Positions 55,666-64,000 of a DNA stretch of 64,000 nt are shown here, piece by piece. The notes under the pieces were generated by a model that saw only the letters and a list, made by a program, of their open reading frames with translations, was not told the DNA's origin and searched no databases. The number at the start of each line of letters is the position of its first letter. The first letter of the stretch is position 1. The position numbers and the translations under genes were made by a program. The DNA is from CBDFKJ01 sp965248805 (GTDB taxonomy: Bacteria; Pseudomonadota; Alphaproteobacteria; UBA6615), in assembly GCA_965248805.1 (NCBI GenBank), contig CBDFKJ010000006.1, positions 124,001 to 188,000 of the forward strand, in the 5' to 3' direction.

Positions 55666-55781
55666 CTTCTCATCGCGCTCAGGACAGGCCTCATGCAAAA
55701 TTTGAATATCTGGAATAGCCTCCGACAACTCAGCCATGCGGTCCTGGTCCACAGGGCAACCTCTCAAGTCCAACAATCTTA

Positions 55782-56729
55782 GAGCCGTTCCGGGAAGTAG
55801 AGATTCACGAGCAAGGGCTTGGCCGGGTCAAGCGTCGCAGCATGATGCGGATCATGGCGAGGTGGATGAAAGCGACGACAGAACGGACGTGGCGTTCGAA
55901 GTCGCGCGCCAGCCGGCGGCAACGGACGATCCAGGCGAAGGTGCGCTCGACGATCCAGCGCTTCGGCAGCACCTCGAAGCGCGGCACGCTGTTGCGCCTG
56001 ACGATCTCCAGCCGCCAGGCGCCGGTCTTCGCCACCACGGCAGCCATCTTTGGTCCCTGGTAGCCGCCGTCGGCGTAGATCACCTCGATGAACGGAAACA
56101 GCCGGCGTGTCCGGCGCAGCAGTGTGGCCGCGCCATCGCGGTCCTGCACGTTGCCGGGATGCACGACGAGGCCCAGCATCAGGCCGAGCGTATCGACCAG
56201 GATGTGCCGCTTGCGGCCGGTGAGCTTCTTGCCCGCGTCGAAGCCCTGCGGATCGATCGACGCCCCCCTTTTTGCGCCGCTTTGGCGCTCTGGCTGTCGA
56301 TGATGGCCGCGCTCGGACTGGCTTCGCGGCCCGCGCGCTCGCGCACCGCCACGTAGAGCTCATGACGGATGCGAGCCAGGGTGCCGTCCCATTCCCACAG
56401 GTCGAAGTAGTCGTACACCGTGCTCTTCGGCGGCAGGTCCTTGGGCAGCGCGGTCCACTGGCAGCCGGTCGACAGCACGTAGAAGATGCCGTTCAGGACT
56501 TCGCGGACATCGACCGTCCGCTTACGCCCACCGTGCTTCGCCGGTGGGATCAGCGGCTCGATCAGCGCCCATTCGGCGTCGGTCAGATCACTCGGACAGC
56601 GAAGCCGGCCACGGTCGGCGGCCGCGCGGTGTTCAGGCTTCCACATCGGGCACCCCAAAGCAGTTGGACAGGTGACAGACAATAAAACACAACCGATTCC
56701 GACGACTCAAAAACTTTCCGGAACCGCTC
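55782..56729 (-). mobile_element. IS5 family element E (948 bp)
   Basis: Terminal inverted repeats GAGCCGTTCCGGGAAGT and, inverted, GAGCGGTTCCGGAAAGT. The 3-bp target duplication TTA (55779-55781 and 56730-56732) fits the TNA preference of the IS1031-type group. Removal rejoins the LRR frame. Confidence 0.92.
55805..56646 (-). CDS. IS5 family transposase, two frames joined by a likely -1 frameshift (element E)
   Basis: The first frame from ATG 56646 (MWKPEHRAAADRGRL) has the family motif DLTDAEWALIEPLIPPAKHG and reaches the catalytic aspartate in AIIDSQSAKAAQKGG. There a run of five A and six G occurs. In the -1 frame the protein continues ASIDPQGFDAGKKLTGRKRH, then YADGGYQGPK, and the glutamate in KRWIVERTFAWIVR. 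IS elements of this group often use an A/G slippery run to make the fusion protein, so this may be programmed rather than a defect. The alternative is loss of one G. Confidence 0.78.
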
Positions 56730-56821
56730 TTAGACGCTTGAGCTTGGTTAGTGCCGACACGTCCAGGACTTGTGTGCCGCGAAGGTTGAGCGTTTCCAGG
56801 CTGTTGATGACCTTGCCCCCG

Positions 56822-57656
56822 TTATGCCCCCACAGCTGAGTAGAATCTGTTCCGGTTGTGGCCCTGTTGGGACCGGGTTGCATACTGCATCGGAGTGAGC
56901 CCGTCGAGGCTCGTGTGGGGCCGATGGTTGTTGTAGTCGTGGCGCCAGGTTCGACGATCTTCTTCGCCTGGCCGTAGCTGTCGAACAGGTGCTCGTTCAG
57001 GCATTCGTCGCGCAGCCTCCCGTTGAATGATTCCACCAGGCCGTTCTGCATCGGCCTGCCGGGTGCGATGTAGTGCCACTCGACACCGCGTTCCTCCTGC
57101 CAGCGCAGGATCGCGTTCGATGTCAGCTCGGTGCCGTTGTCGCTGACCACCATGCAGGGATAGCCGCGCATCTCGGCGATCCGATCCAGCTCGCGTGCGA
57201 CACGGACGCCGGAGATCGAGTTGTCCACCGCCGTGGCCAGACACTCCCGGCTGAAGTCGTCGATCACGCACAGGATGCGGAACCGCCGGCTGTCCATGAG
57301 CGCATCCGACACGAAGTCCAACGACCAGCGCTGGTTCGGCCCTCGCGGGATCGCCATCGGCGCCCGGGTCCCCAGCGCCCGCTTGCGCGGCCGCCGCGTT
57401 TGCGAACCGTTAACCGCTCTTCCCTGTACAGCCGGTACAGCTTCTTGTGGTTCATCTCGACACCCTCGCGCCGCAGCAGGATATGCAGACGGCGATAGCC
57501 GAAGCGACGGCGCCGCGATGCAAGCTCACGCAGTCGTTTGCGGATGGTGTCATCATCAGGCCGCCTCGACACATAGCGGAAGCTCTTCCGGTCCAGGCCG
57601 ACCAGCGAACACGCCCGGCGCTGCGAATAGCTCTTGTCTGTTATCGCCCAGTTCAC
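56822..57656 (-). pseudogene. IS3 family OrfB, frameshifted (copy F1)
   Basis: Starts WAITDKSYSQRRACSLVGLD and has LHILLRREGVEMNHKKLYRL. It shifts frame near 57370 into GPNQRWSLDFVSD (first catalytic D), VVSDNGTELTS (second D) and GLVESFNGRLRDECLNEHLF (E). It shifts again near 56950 before HDYNNHRPHTSLDGLTPMQY. Two indels inactivate it. Confidence 0.82.
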
Positions 57657-57679
57657 GGCTTTCCTCCTCGATCCGGGCG

Positions 57680-57946
57680 TCAGAAGTTTTTTGCCAGCAT
57701 CTCTTTCAGCGTCGCGTTATCCAACATCTGCTCCGCCAGCAGCTTCTTCAGCTTCCGGTTCTCGTCCTCCATCGCCTTCAGCCGCTTCGCGTCCGACACC
57801 TCCATGCCGCCGTACTTCGACCGCCACGTGTAGAACGTCGCATCCGATATCCCGTGCCTGCGGCACAGCTCGGCCGCCGACATCCCCGCGCGATGTTCCT
57901 TCAATATCCCGATGATCTGTTCTTCCGAAAATCGGCTCCGCTTCAT
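57680..57946 (-). CDS. IS3 family OrfA (copy F1)
   Basis: 88 residues. A helix-turn-helix (FSEEQIIGILKEHRAG, ELCRRHGISDATFYTWRSKY) is followed by a leucine-zipper-like helix (LKAMEDENRKLKKLLAEQML). Identical to OrfA of F2. GGAGGAGACGG is the ribosome site. It is the DNA-binding N-terminal part of the transposase and also a possible inhibitor when made alone. Confidence 0.9.
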   Translation of the reverse strand: MKRSRFSEEQIIGILKEHRAGMSAAELCRRHGISDATFYTWRSKYGGMEVSDAKRLKAMEDENRKLKKLLAEQMLDNATLKEMLAKNF

Positions 57947-57979
57947 CGTCCGTCTCCTCCGTCAGGAAACAGACCCTAA

Positions 57980-59434
57980 CAGCCCGGTGATGAAGTCGCG
58001 CTTTGATCAATCGGTTTCGGGGGCGACGATGATGATGATAACGAGCATGGCTGGTTTGCCTTCGATGTTCGCCACGATGGCGATCGCCAGGGCAGCATCG
58101 AACTGAATAACGAACAAAAGGGTGCTCTTTGCACTCGCAGCCTCCCTCGGCGTGCCTGATCCGAACAGCGCGCGCATCAGAATGCCGAGATTGAACCCGG
58201 CGACATGGATCAGGTAGCGTTTGTGGACGTTCTCGCGCGCCCGCAGCAACGCGCGGCGCATGCCGCCACGGTCGAGGACATGGGCGAAGCTGCGCTCGAC
58301 CATCATCACCGCGCCTGCGCATGGCGTTCCGCGCGACGCCGGACTTCAATCGCGCCCGGTTGGCGTAGACAGCCTGACGTGCCGCCTGGTCGCCATGCCA
58401 GCGCAGATAGCCGTTGGCGGGCTCCGGCTCGGAGATCCGCGTTTTCCAGACGCCGCCGTCGAGGTCTTTCAGCCCCTCGCGTGAATGATAGCCCTTGTCG
58501 CCAACGAGACTGCAGGGCTCTGCCCGTGTTGGAGCCAGACCGACCTCGGCGAGGTTGCGCGCGGCCGCCTCCAGCGTCCCAGGCAAAGTCGTCGTGTCGC
58601 CTTCATCGGCTGGATAGATCGGTGCCGCAACGATGACGCCGGTGTCGAGATCGACCGCGTGCTCGGGCTTGTAGGCCAGATGCGTGGTGCCGTCCTTCAT
58701 CCGCGCGATCTTCGCATCAGGATCGGTCGGGCTCGTCCAATCCTTGTTCGAAAGCTTCTTGCCCTTCCGCCGGCGATCGAGCCGGACGAGGTCGTCGATC
58801 GTCGGCGTTTCGACGCCACTCTCCTTCGCCATTTGCGTCAGCATCTCGCGATAGGTCTCGCCGCTATCGCGCCGCACGATGGCTCGCAGGGCGGCGTTGG
58901 CTTCCATCGTCGAGCCGTCGACGCCGATCCGCTCGCCCTTCACCAGACCGCGCGCGGCGACGAGAGCCAGAACCCAGTCGAAAACCTTTTCATGGACCTC
59001 GTGCGGCAGCCGGCCGCGCGTCTTCGACAACCAGGAATGATCGGGAACCTTGTCCCGGTTCGCCAACCGCAGAAACGCGCGAAGCGACAGCGAATCCGAA
59101 CAGCGCCAAGCGATGCCGCGCTCGCTGCCGATGCCCTCGAAATAGCCGATCATGTGCATCCGGAAATAACGCCCCGGCGGCAGCGAAGGAGCCCCCATCC
59201 GAGGTGCGTAGTATGGCTTGCACGTCGCCTCCACGAAGCCGTCAAAGCCAGACTCGGTCAGCAACTCATGCAGCCGGTCGAAAAACGCGTGTCCAGGCGA
59301 ACGCGGCATCTCCGCCCATGTCACCACGAGGTCACCCTGAACCTCGCTCTGTCGTCTCAATGCCATCGCACGACGCCCGTCTAAATCTCTATGTTCAGAC
59401 AGAATCAGACACGCCGGACTTCGTCAACGGGCTG
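57980..59434 (-). mobile_element. IS1182-like element, copy A3 (1455 bp)
   Basis: Same ends as A1 and A2. The left flank ends CTAA and the right flank begins ATAA, consistent with a 3-bp TAA duplication plus one variable base. It has the same one-base transposase insertion as A1. It separates the truncated IS3 copy F1 from the sulfatase-like remnant. Confidence 0.85.
58007..59366 (-). pseudogene. IS1182-like transposase, frameshifted (copy A3)
   Basis: Identical in layout to copy A1: MALRRQSEVQGDL at the start and the GATGATGG insertion near 58306 that displaces VERSFAHVLDRGGMRR. The frame beyond it, ending at 58007, is readable only after repair. Confidence 0.85.
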
Positions 59435-59781
59435 ATAAGCATAACAACGAAGACGATAGTTGCAGGGAGGAGTCAGGTGATATCGGACATTGCCTCATCG
59501 TTCATGGCGACCATGGCTCTCAGATCGGCCTATCTCAGCCGTTGGCCAGCGATGTAAGTTCGCTGACGGATCGCGACCTCGTCGACATCTATTCCACGTT
59601 GTTCGCGGTGCGCGGAGTGGCGATTTCGGATGACGCGCCGAAACAGATGATGCCGGTGCACGATTTGTTTGCGGCGATGTTTTTGGATTGCGCCGATCGC
59701 TTGGGCGATGAGGGCATCTATCTGTTACCGGATGTCTGGGAGTCCGGTGCAGAACCGCAGCTGGCGAAAATGCCGGAGCTA

Positions 59782-60922
59782 GTGGATTGATCGGAATGAA
59801 AGAGTCCGAATTGGGATTCCGTATTTTGCTGCGGTATGCGAATCTGGCGCATGCGCAGTGGAGTCTCCTTCACCCTATCCGCCGGCGACCGTCAGCGATT
59901 GCGCGCGGTCGTCGCGGATCCCAAGAGCCCGCAGAAACACGTCTGGCGGGCACATATTGTCCTTCTCAGCGGCGAGGGTCTGGGCACCTCGGCGATCATG
60001 ACCGAGACCGGCAAGTCCAAGACCTGCGTGTGGCGCTGGCAAGAGCGGTTCATGCACGAGGGTGTCGGCGGCCTGCTTCGCGACAAGTCCCGTCCGCCCG
60101 GCAAGGCGCCGGTCCCGCTCGATCGTGTCGCCGAGATCGTGCGCCTGACGCAGCAACCGCCGCCGTTTGAGGCGACCCACTGGACGTTGCGCGCGATGGC
60201 CAGGGCGGCCGGTATTGCCGCCTCGACGGTGCAGGCGATCTGGAAGGCTCACGGTCTCAGTCCGCACCGCTGGCGCAACTTCAAGCTGTCGACCGACCCT
60301 GCCTTCGCCGAGAAACTCACCGATATCGTCGGCCTGTATGTCGACCCGCCGGCCCATGCGGTGGTGTTGTCGATCGATGAGAAGTCACAGATCCAGGCGC
60401 TCGACCGCCGGTCTGCCGATGAAGAAGGGACGCGCCGGCACCATGACCCATGACTACAAACGGCACGGCACGACCACGCTGTTTGCGGCGCTCAACGTTC
60501 TGGACGGAACGGTGATCGGCCAGAACATGCAGCGCCACCGCCATCAGGAGTTCATCCGCTTCCTCAACCGCATCGAGCGCACGGTGCCGGCGGACAAGGC
60601 CATCCACGCGATCGTCGACAACTACGCGGCGCACAACAAGGACAAGGTCCGCGCCTGGCTCGCCCGCCATCCGCGCTGGACTTTCCACTTCACACCGACC
60701 TCCTGCTCGTGGCTCAATGCCGTCGAGGGCTTCTTCGCAAAACTCACCCGGCGGCGGCTCAAGCACGGCGTCTTCCATTCCGTCGTCGATCTCCAGGCCG
60801 CAATCAACCGCTTCGTCCGCGAATACAATGCGGCCAACCCACAGCCATTCATATCGAAAGCCGACCCCGACGACATCATCGCAGCCCGAAACCGAGGGTT
60901 CCAAACGTTGGAATCAATCCAC
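59782..60922 (+). mobile_element. IS630 family element, copy B4 (1141 bp)
   Basis: Full-length like B1, with TA on both sides (59780-59781 and 60923-60924), again within CTAG. Near-identical sequence to B1. Confidence 0.92.
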
Positions 60923-60925
60923 TAG
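59836..60925 (+). pseudogene. IS630 transposase in two frames (copy B4)
   Basis: Same arrangement as copy B1: ATG 59836 frame to SIDEKSQIQALDR, then GLPMKKGRAG in the +1 frame to the TAG supplied by the target site at 60923-60925. Catalytic aspartates and glutamate are intact across the two frames. Confidence 0.8.
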
Positions 60926-61019
60926 CCGACTAACTGAGCATGTGCATTTAGGTGACCTTGCCCCCTGGAGATCTCCCGCTTTGGAGTTAGGGTCTGTTTC
61001 CTGACGGAGGAGACGGACG

Positions 61020-61286
61020 ATGAAGCGGAGCCGATTTTCGGAAGAACAGATCATCGGGATATTGAAGGAACATCGCGCGGGGATGTCGGCGGCCGAGCTG
61101 TGCCGCAGGCACGGGATATCGGATGCGACGTTCTACACGTGGCGGTCGAAGTACGGCGGCATGGAGGTGTCGGACGCGAAGCGGCTGAAGGCGATGGAGG
61201 ACGAGAACCGGAAGCTGAAGAAGCTGCTGGCGGAGCAGATGTTGGATAACGCGACGCTGAAAGAGATGCTGGCAAAAAACTTCTGA
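61020..61286 (+). CDS. IS3 family OrfA (copy F2)
   Basis: Identical 88-residue protein to OrfA of copy F1, ATG 61020 with GGAGGAGACGG upstream. The following OrfB (from 61310, WAITDKSYSQRR) is truncated after about 82 codons by element C2. Confidence 0.9.
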   Translation: MKRSRFSEEQIIGILKEHRAGMSAAELCRRHGISDATFYTWRSKYGGMEVSDAKRLKAMEDENRKLKKLLAEQMLDNATLKEMLAKNF

Positions 61287-61556
61287 CGCCCGGATCGAGG
61301 AGGAAAGCCGTGAGCTGGGCGATAACAGACAAGAGCTATTCGCAGCGCCGGGCGTGTTCGCTGGTCGGCCTGGACCGGAAGAGCTTCCGCTATGTGTCGA
61401 GGCGGCCTGATGATGACACCATCCGCAAACGACTACGTGAGCTTGCATCGCGGCGCCGTCGCTTCGGCTATCGCCGTCTGCATATCCTGCAGCGGCGCGA
61501 GGGTGTCGAGATGAACCACAAGAAGCTGTACCGGCTGTACAGGGCAGAGCGCTTAA

Positions 61557-62979
61557 CAGCCCGTTGAAGAAGACTGAGTTGATGAAGCATCGGGCGTGAT
61601 AACAATGGCGGCGGCGAGACCCGGCGCCGGGGGGTTATTGAGGGCGAGGATAATGATCAGCGATTGTTCCTGTCGCAAGACAAGCAGCAGGACCGCCAAG
61701 CCCTTGGCCGCAGCCTCTCGCGGGGTCCCGGCGCCGATCAACTGGCGCAATAGGACGCCCAGGTTGTGTCCGGCGACGTGGATCAGATAGCGCTTGCCGA
61801 CGTTCTCGCGCCCGCGCAGCCAAGTGCGGCGCATGCCGCCGCGATCGAGGACCTGGGCGAAGCCCCGCTCGACCACTTCGGCGCGGAGTTTGAACGCGGC
61901 CTTCGCCACGCCCGACAGCAATCGGTTGCGGTTGTTGTAAACGGCCCGCCGAGCGGCGTCGTCGCCGTGCCAGCGCGAGAGCCCCTTGCCCTTCGGTTCG
62001 GCGATGCGGGTCGTCCAGGCGCCGTCGGCAAGGGACTTCAGCACCTCGCGGCCGAAGTAGCCTTTGTCGGTCACCAGCTCCGCCGGTTCGTCGGCCGTCG
62101 GCGCTGCGCCCACAGCCGCCAGCTTGGCCTCGGCTGACGTCAACGTTGTCGGCAGGGTGGTCGTGTCGCCCTGATCGGCCGGATACAGCTCGGCCGCGAT
62201 CACCGCCCCGGTGTCGAGGTCGACCGCGTGTTCGGGCTTGTAGGCCAGATGCGTCGTGCCGTCCTTCATCCTGGCGATTTTGGCCTCCGCGTCGAGACCC
62301 AGTCCGCATTGGAGAGTTTCTTGCCCTTGCGCCGCCGATCCATCTGCGCCAAGTCATTCGCCGCGGTCTCGATCCCGCTGTCGGCGGCCATGCGCTGCAG
62401 CATCTGGCGATAGCTTTCGCCGCTGTCGCGGCGCACGATCGAGCGCAGCGCCGCGTTCGCCTCCATGGTCGAAGCATCGACCCCAATCCGCTCGCCCTTG
62501 ACCAGGCCGTGCTCGCCAAGAACGTCCAGCACCCAGGCGAACACTGCCTCATGCACCGCGTGCGGCTGCGGATCGTGCTCAACGACGAGTGGTCAGGCAC
62601 ACGTGCGCGCGCCTCCAGGCGCAAGAACTCACGCAGCGACAAGCTGTCGGCGCACCGCCACTCCAACGCCCGCTCACTGTCGAGGCCTTCGAAGTAGCCG
62701 ACCAGGTGCATCCGGAAGTAACGCCCCGGTGGGATTCCCGGACGTCCGATCCCTGGCGCGTAATAGGGCTCACACAGGTCCTCGGCGAACGCATCGAAAC
62801 CGGCATCGACCAGCCAGCTGATCGTAAAACACGTGGCCGGGCGAGCGAGGCATCTCTGCCCAACTGACCATCAAGTCCACCTGTCGATCCCCTTGTCGTC
62901 CCAACGCCATGACGAAGCTCCCGACTCGAACCATGCCCTCGTCACAGAGTCAGATGGCCGCGACTTTTTCAACGGGCTG
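61557..62979 (-). mobile_element. IS1182-like element type C, copy C2 (1423 bp)
   Basis: Same ends as C1, with flanks TTAA on the left and ATAA on the right (3-bp TAA duplication plus a variable base). Its transposase has the same two frame changes as C1 plus an 8-base loss near 62815, so it is dead. It preserves the empty site used by IS5 copy D2 in C1. Confidence 0.85.
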
Positions 62980-63016
62980 ATAACGGGGGCAAGGTCAGTC
63001 AAGGCCAGAACAATTA

Positions 63017-63851
63017 GGCTCCGGACCCATAAATCGCTTGAGCCGACGCGGCGCGATGTGATTCACGCTCCCAAACTGCGGGAGTGTTGCGATGGACGAT
63101 ACGTTCTGGCTGAGCGAGGAACAGTTTGCGCGGCTCGTGCCGCATCTGTCGACGGATACGCCCGGCAAGCCGAGAGTCGACGACCGCCGCGTTATAAGCG
63201 GTATCATCCATGTGTTGAAGTCCGGCGGACGTTGGGTCGATGCGCCGTCCGTCTATGGCCCGCGCAAGACGCTCTACAATCGCTTCGTGCGGTGGGCGGC
63301 CAAAGGCGTGTGGACAGGGATATTCCACGCTCTGGCTTCGGCGGGTGGGCCGCCGGCGCAAGTGTTGATCGATTCCTCGGCGGTGAAGGCTCATCGCTGC
63401 GCCTCGGGCGGCAAAGGGGGGAGCACACGCAGGCCATTGGCCGCTCCCGCGGCGGGCGCACCACGAAGATCCATGCGCTGACCGATGGCCTCTGCCGCCC
63501 GTTCGCCTTCCTGCTGACCGGCGGCCAAGTGGCGGACTGCACAGCGGCCGCTGCTGGAGCGGATGCCGGCCACCTCGATCCTGACTGGCGACAAGGGCTA
63601 TGACAGCGACGCCGTTCGCCGCAAGATCGAGAGCAGAGGCGTCGCTCCGAACATCCCGCCGAAGGCCAACCGCCGCTGGAAGCCGTGCTTCAGCCCGGCG
63701 CTCTATCGCGACCGCAACGCCATCGAGCGCATGTTCGGCCGGCTGAAAGACTTCCGCAGAATCGCAACCCGCTATGACCGCCTCGCCCAAAACTTCCTCG
63801 CCGCCGTCTGTCTCGCCGCTACCGTCAGCTACTGGTTATGAGTCCGGACCC
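63017..63851 (+). mobile_element. IS5 family element G (835 bp)
   Basis: Ends GGCTCCGGACCCATAA and, inverted, GGGTCCGGACTCATAA, flanked by TA on both sides (63015-63016 and 63852-63853). The size and two-frame transposase fit the IS427-type group. Confidence 0.88.
63092..63841 (+). pseudogene. IS5 family transposase, frameshifted (element G)
   Basis: First frame from ATG 63092: MDDTFWLSEEQFARLVPHL, then VLIDSSAVKAHRCASGGKGG with the first catalytic aspartate. At AAAGGGGGG (63412-63420) a -1 shift leads to EHTQAIGRSRGGRTTKIHAL, which may be programmed. A second change near 63550 is needed to reach TSILTGDKGYDSDAVRRKIE and AIERMFGRLKDFRRIATRYD, and no slippery run is seen there. This second lesion makes the copy non-functional. 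Confidence 0.82.
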
Positions 63852-63853
63852 TA

Positions 63854-64000
63854 GAAAAGTGAACAGGGGCCCACGTTTCGCAAATGTTTTCAAAAATATA
63901 TGGACTATTGCCACCATTAAAGCGGATTGGACAAATATGATGCCCAACAGACCAAATATGCGATGAATCTGAGCAATAAAGAGACCGTAGAAAATTGGTC
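63854..64000. other. AT-rich end of window, no gene seen
   Basis: The last 147 bases are much richer in A and T than the rest and have no supported frame. They may be a promoter region or part of a gene outside the window. Confidence 0.4.

Larger units (their letters stand above)
55639..56807 (-). pseudogene. Leucine-rich-repeat protein remnant, cut by two IS elements
   Basis: From the truncated side the frame reads VINSLETLNLRGTQVLDVSA, a leucine-rich repeat, then LTKLKRLR. There the IS5 element E (55782-56729) is inserted with a TTA duplication. Removal restores LLDLRGCPVDQDRMAELSEA and an ending HPEPVEG before TGA at 55639. The 5' part of the gene is missing, cut by IS3 copy F1 at 56808. 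The HPEPVEG ending comes from a palindromic intergenic repeat that supplies the stop. Confidence 0.75.
56808..57979 (-). mobile_element. IS3 family element, copy F1, 3'-truncated in window orientation
   Basis: The left boundary TGACCTTGCCCCC matches the end of copy F2 and the IS407-group consensus. The right side stops at CTAA (57976-57979), where IS copy A3 begins; about 35 bp of the other end, known from F2, are missing. The element carries orfA intact and orfB broken. Confidence 0.82.
59437..60933 (+). pseudogene. C-terminal remnant of a sulfatase-like hydrolase, interrupted by IS630
   Basis: From the edge of A3 one frame is open: GHCLIVHGDHGSQIG is the metal-binding HGDHG motif of sulfatase/phosphoglycerol-transferase-like enzymes, and DRDLVDIYSTLFAVRG follows. 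It ends AEPQLAKMPEL, where the IS630 copy B4 is inserted. Rejoining across one TA gives LAD and a TAA at 60931. The N-terminal two thirds are gone. Family assignment rests on two short motifs. Confidence 0.6.
60953..62997 (+). mobile_element. IS3 family element, copy F2, internally deleted and carrying nested element C2
   Basis: Left end TGACCTTGCCCCC at 60953 and right end GGGGGCAAGGTCA ending at 62997. OrfA is intact; OrfB is cut at 61556. About 540 bp of orfB present in F1 are absent here, and element C2 sits at the junction. No matching target repeat flanks the outer ends. Confidence 0.78.

Overview
The window is GC-rich DNA of an alphaproteobacterium. Pointers are a DUF1134 (EipA-type) protein, a Flp-type pilin, a cysK-alaX-sseA cluster, leuD/leuB/asd and guaB of alphaproteobacterial style, and GTG or TTG starts. 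A free-living or host-associated Rhodospirillales-like relative is plausible, but the genus cannot be fixed from the sequence. About a third of the window is insertion sequence (IS) DNA: at least 16 copies of seven element types. Many host genes carry frameshifts, nonsense codons, deletions or IS insertions. This looks like a genome in active IS expansion and decay, although some single-base indels could be assembly errors.

Layout. 1-6.9 kb: gene ends, a Flp pilin, a frameshifted DnaB-like helicase, then a minus-strand sulfur/cysteine operon (Nudix, cysK, alaX, sseA, double GNAT). 6.9-9.5 kb: an alpha/beta hydrolase-OsmC fusion gene broken by frameshifts and an IS5-type element. 9.6-15.5 kb: three and a half copies of a 20-bp repeat, then a complete peptide-type ABC importer (Tat-exported binding protein, two permeases, fused double ATPase). 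15.5-18.4 kb: VOC protein, DUF1134 protein, a broken DOPA-dioxygenase gene, an SRAP protein and very small membrane-protein genes. 18.7-25.5 kb: a stack of five IS elements placed end to end at CTAG sites. 25.4-32.4 kb: HAD hydrolase, asd, leuB, leuD and RDD protein, with two identical internally deleted IS630 copies, one of them inside a SnoaL-like gene that is also fused to a DUF962 remnant.

32.4-45.4 kb: a decayed methyltransferase, tRNA-Gln, a one-ORF Ppx/GppA-RlmE fusion, guaB, broken DUF72 and cytochrome P460 genes, a Sel1-repeat protein, an OmpA-like lipoprotein, a ParA gene cut by an IS in its Walker A motif and fused to an aminotransferase tail, a hydratase and a rhomboid protease. 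45.6-49 kb: a heavily damaged Lon-like protease gene with a coupled, broken Usp gene. 49.2-55.6 kb: a GldA/GldF/GldG-like ABC module with a DUF4340 protein, followed by a DUF2330 protein. 55.6-64 kb: a second IS nest (IS5, IS3, IS1182-like and IS630 types) that has shredded a leucine-rich-repeat gene and a sulfatase-like gene.

The intact genes are mostly housekeeping (leucine, lysine/threonine, cysteine and GMP synthesis, tRNA proofreading, rRNA methylation) or nutrient uptake. The decayed ones are mostly dispensable enzymes and stress functions. The most unusual observations are the Ppx-RlmE fusion ORF, the mobilised non-autonomous IS630 derivative, the end-to-end IS stacking, the 20-bp operator-like repeat and the deletion-made chimeric genes.
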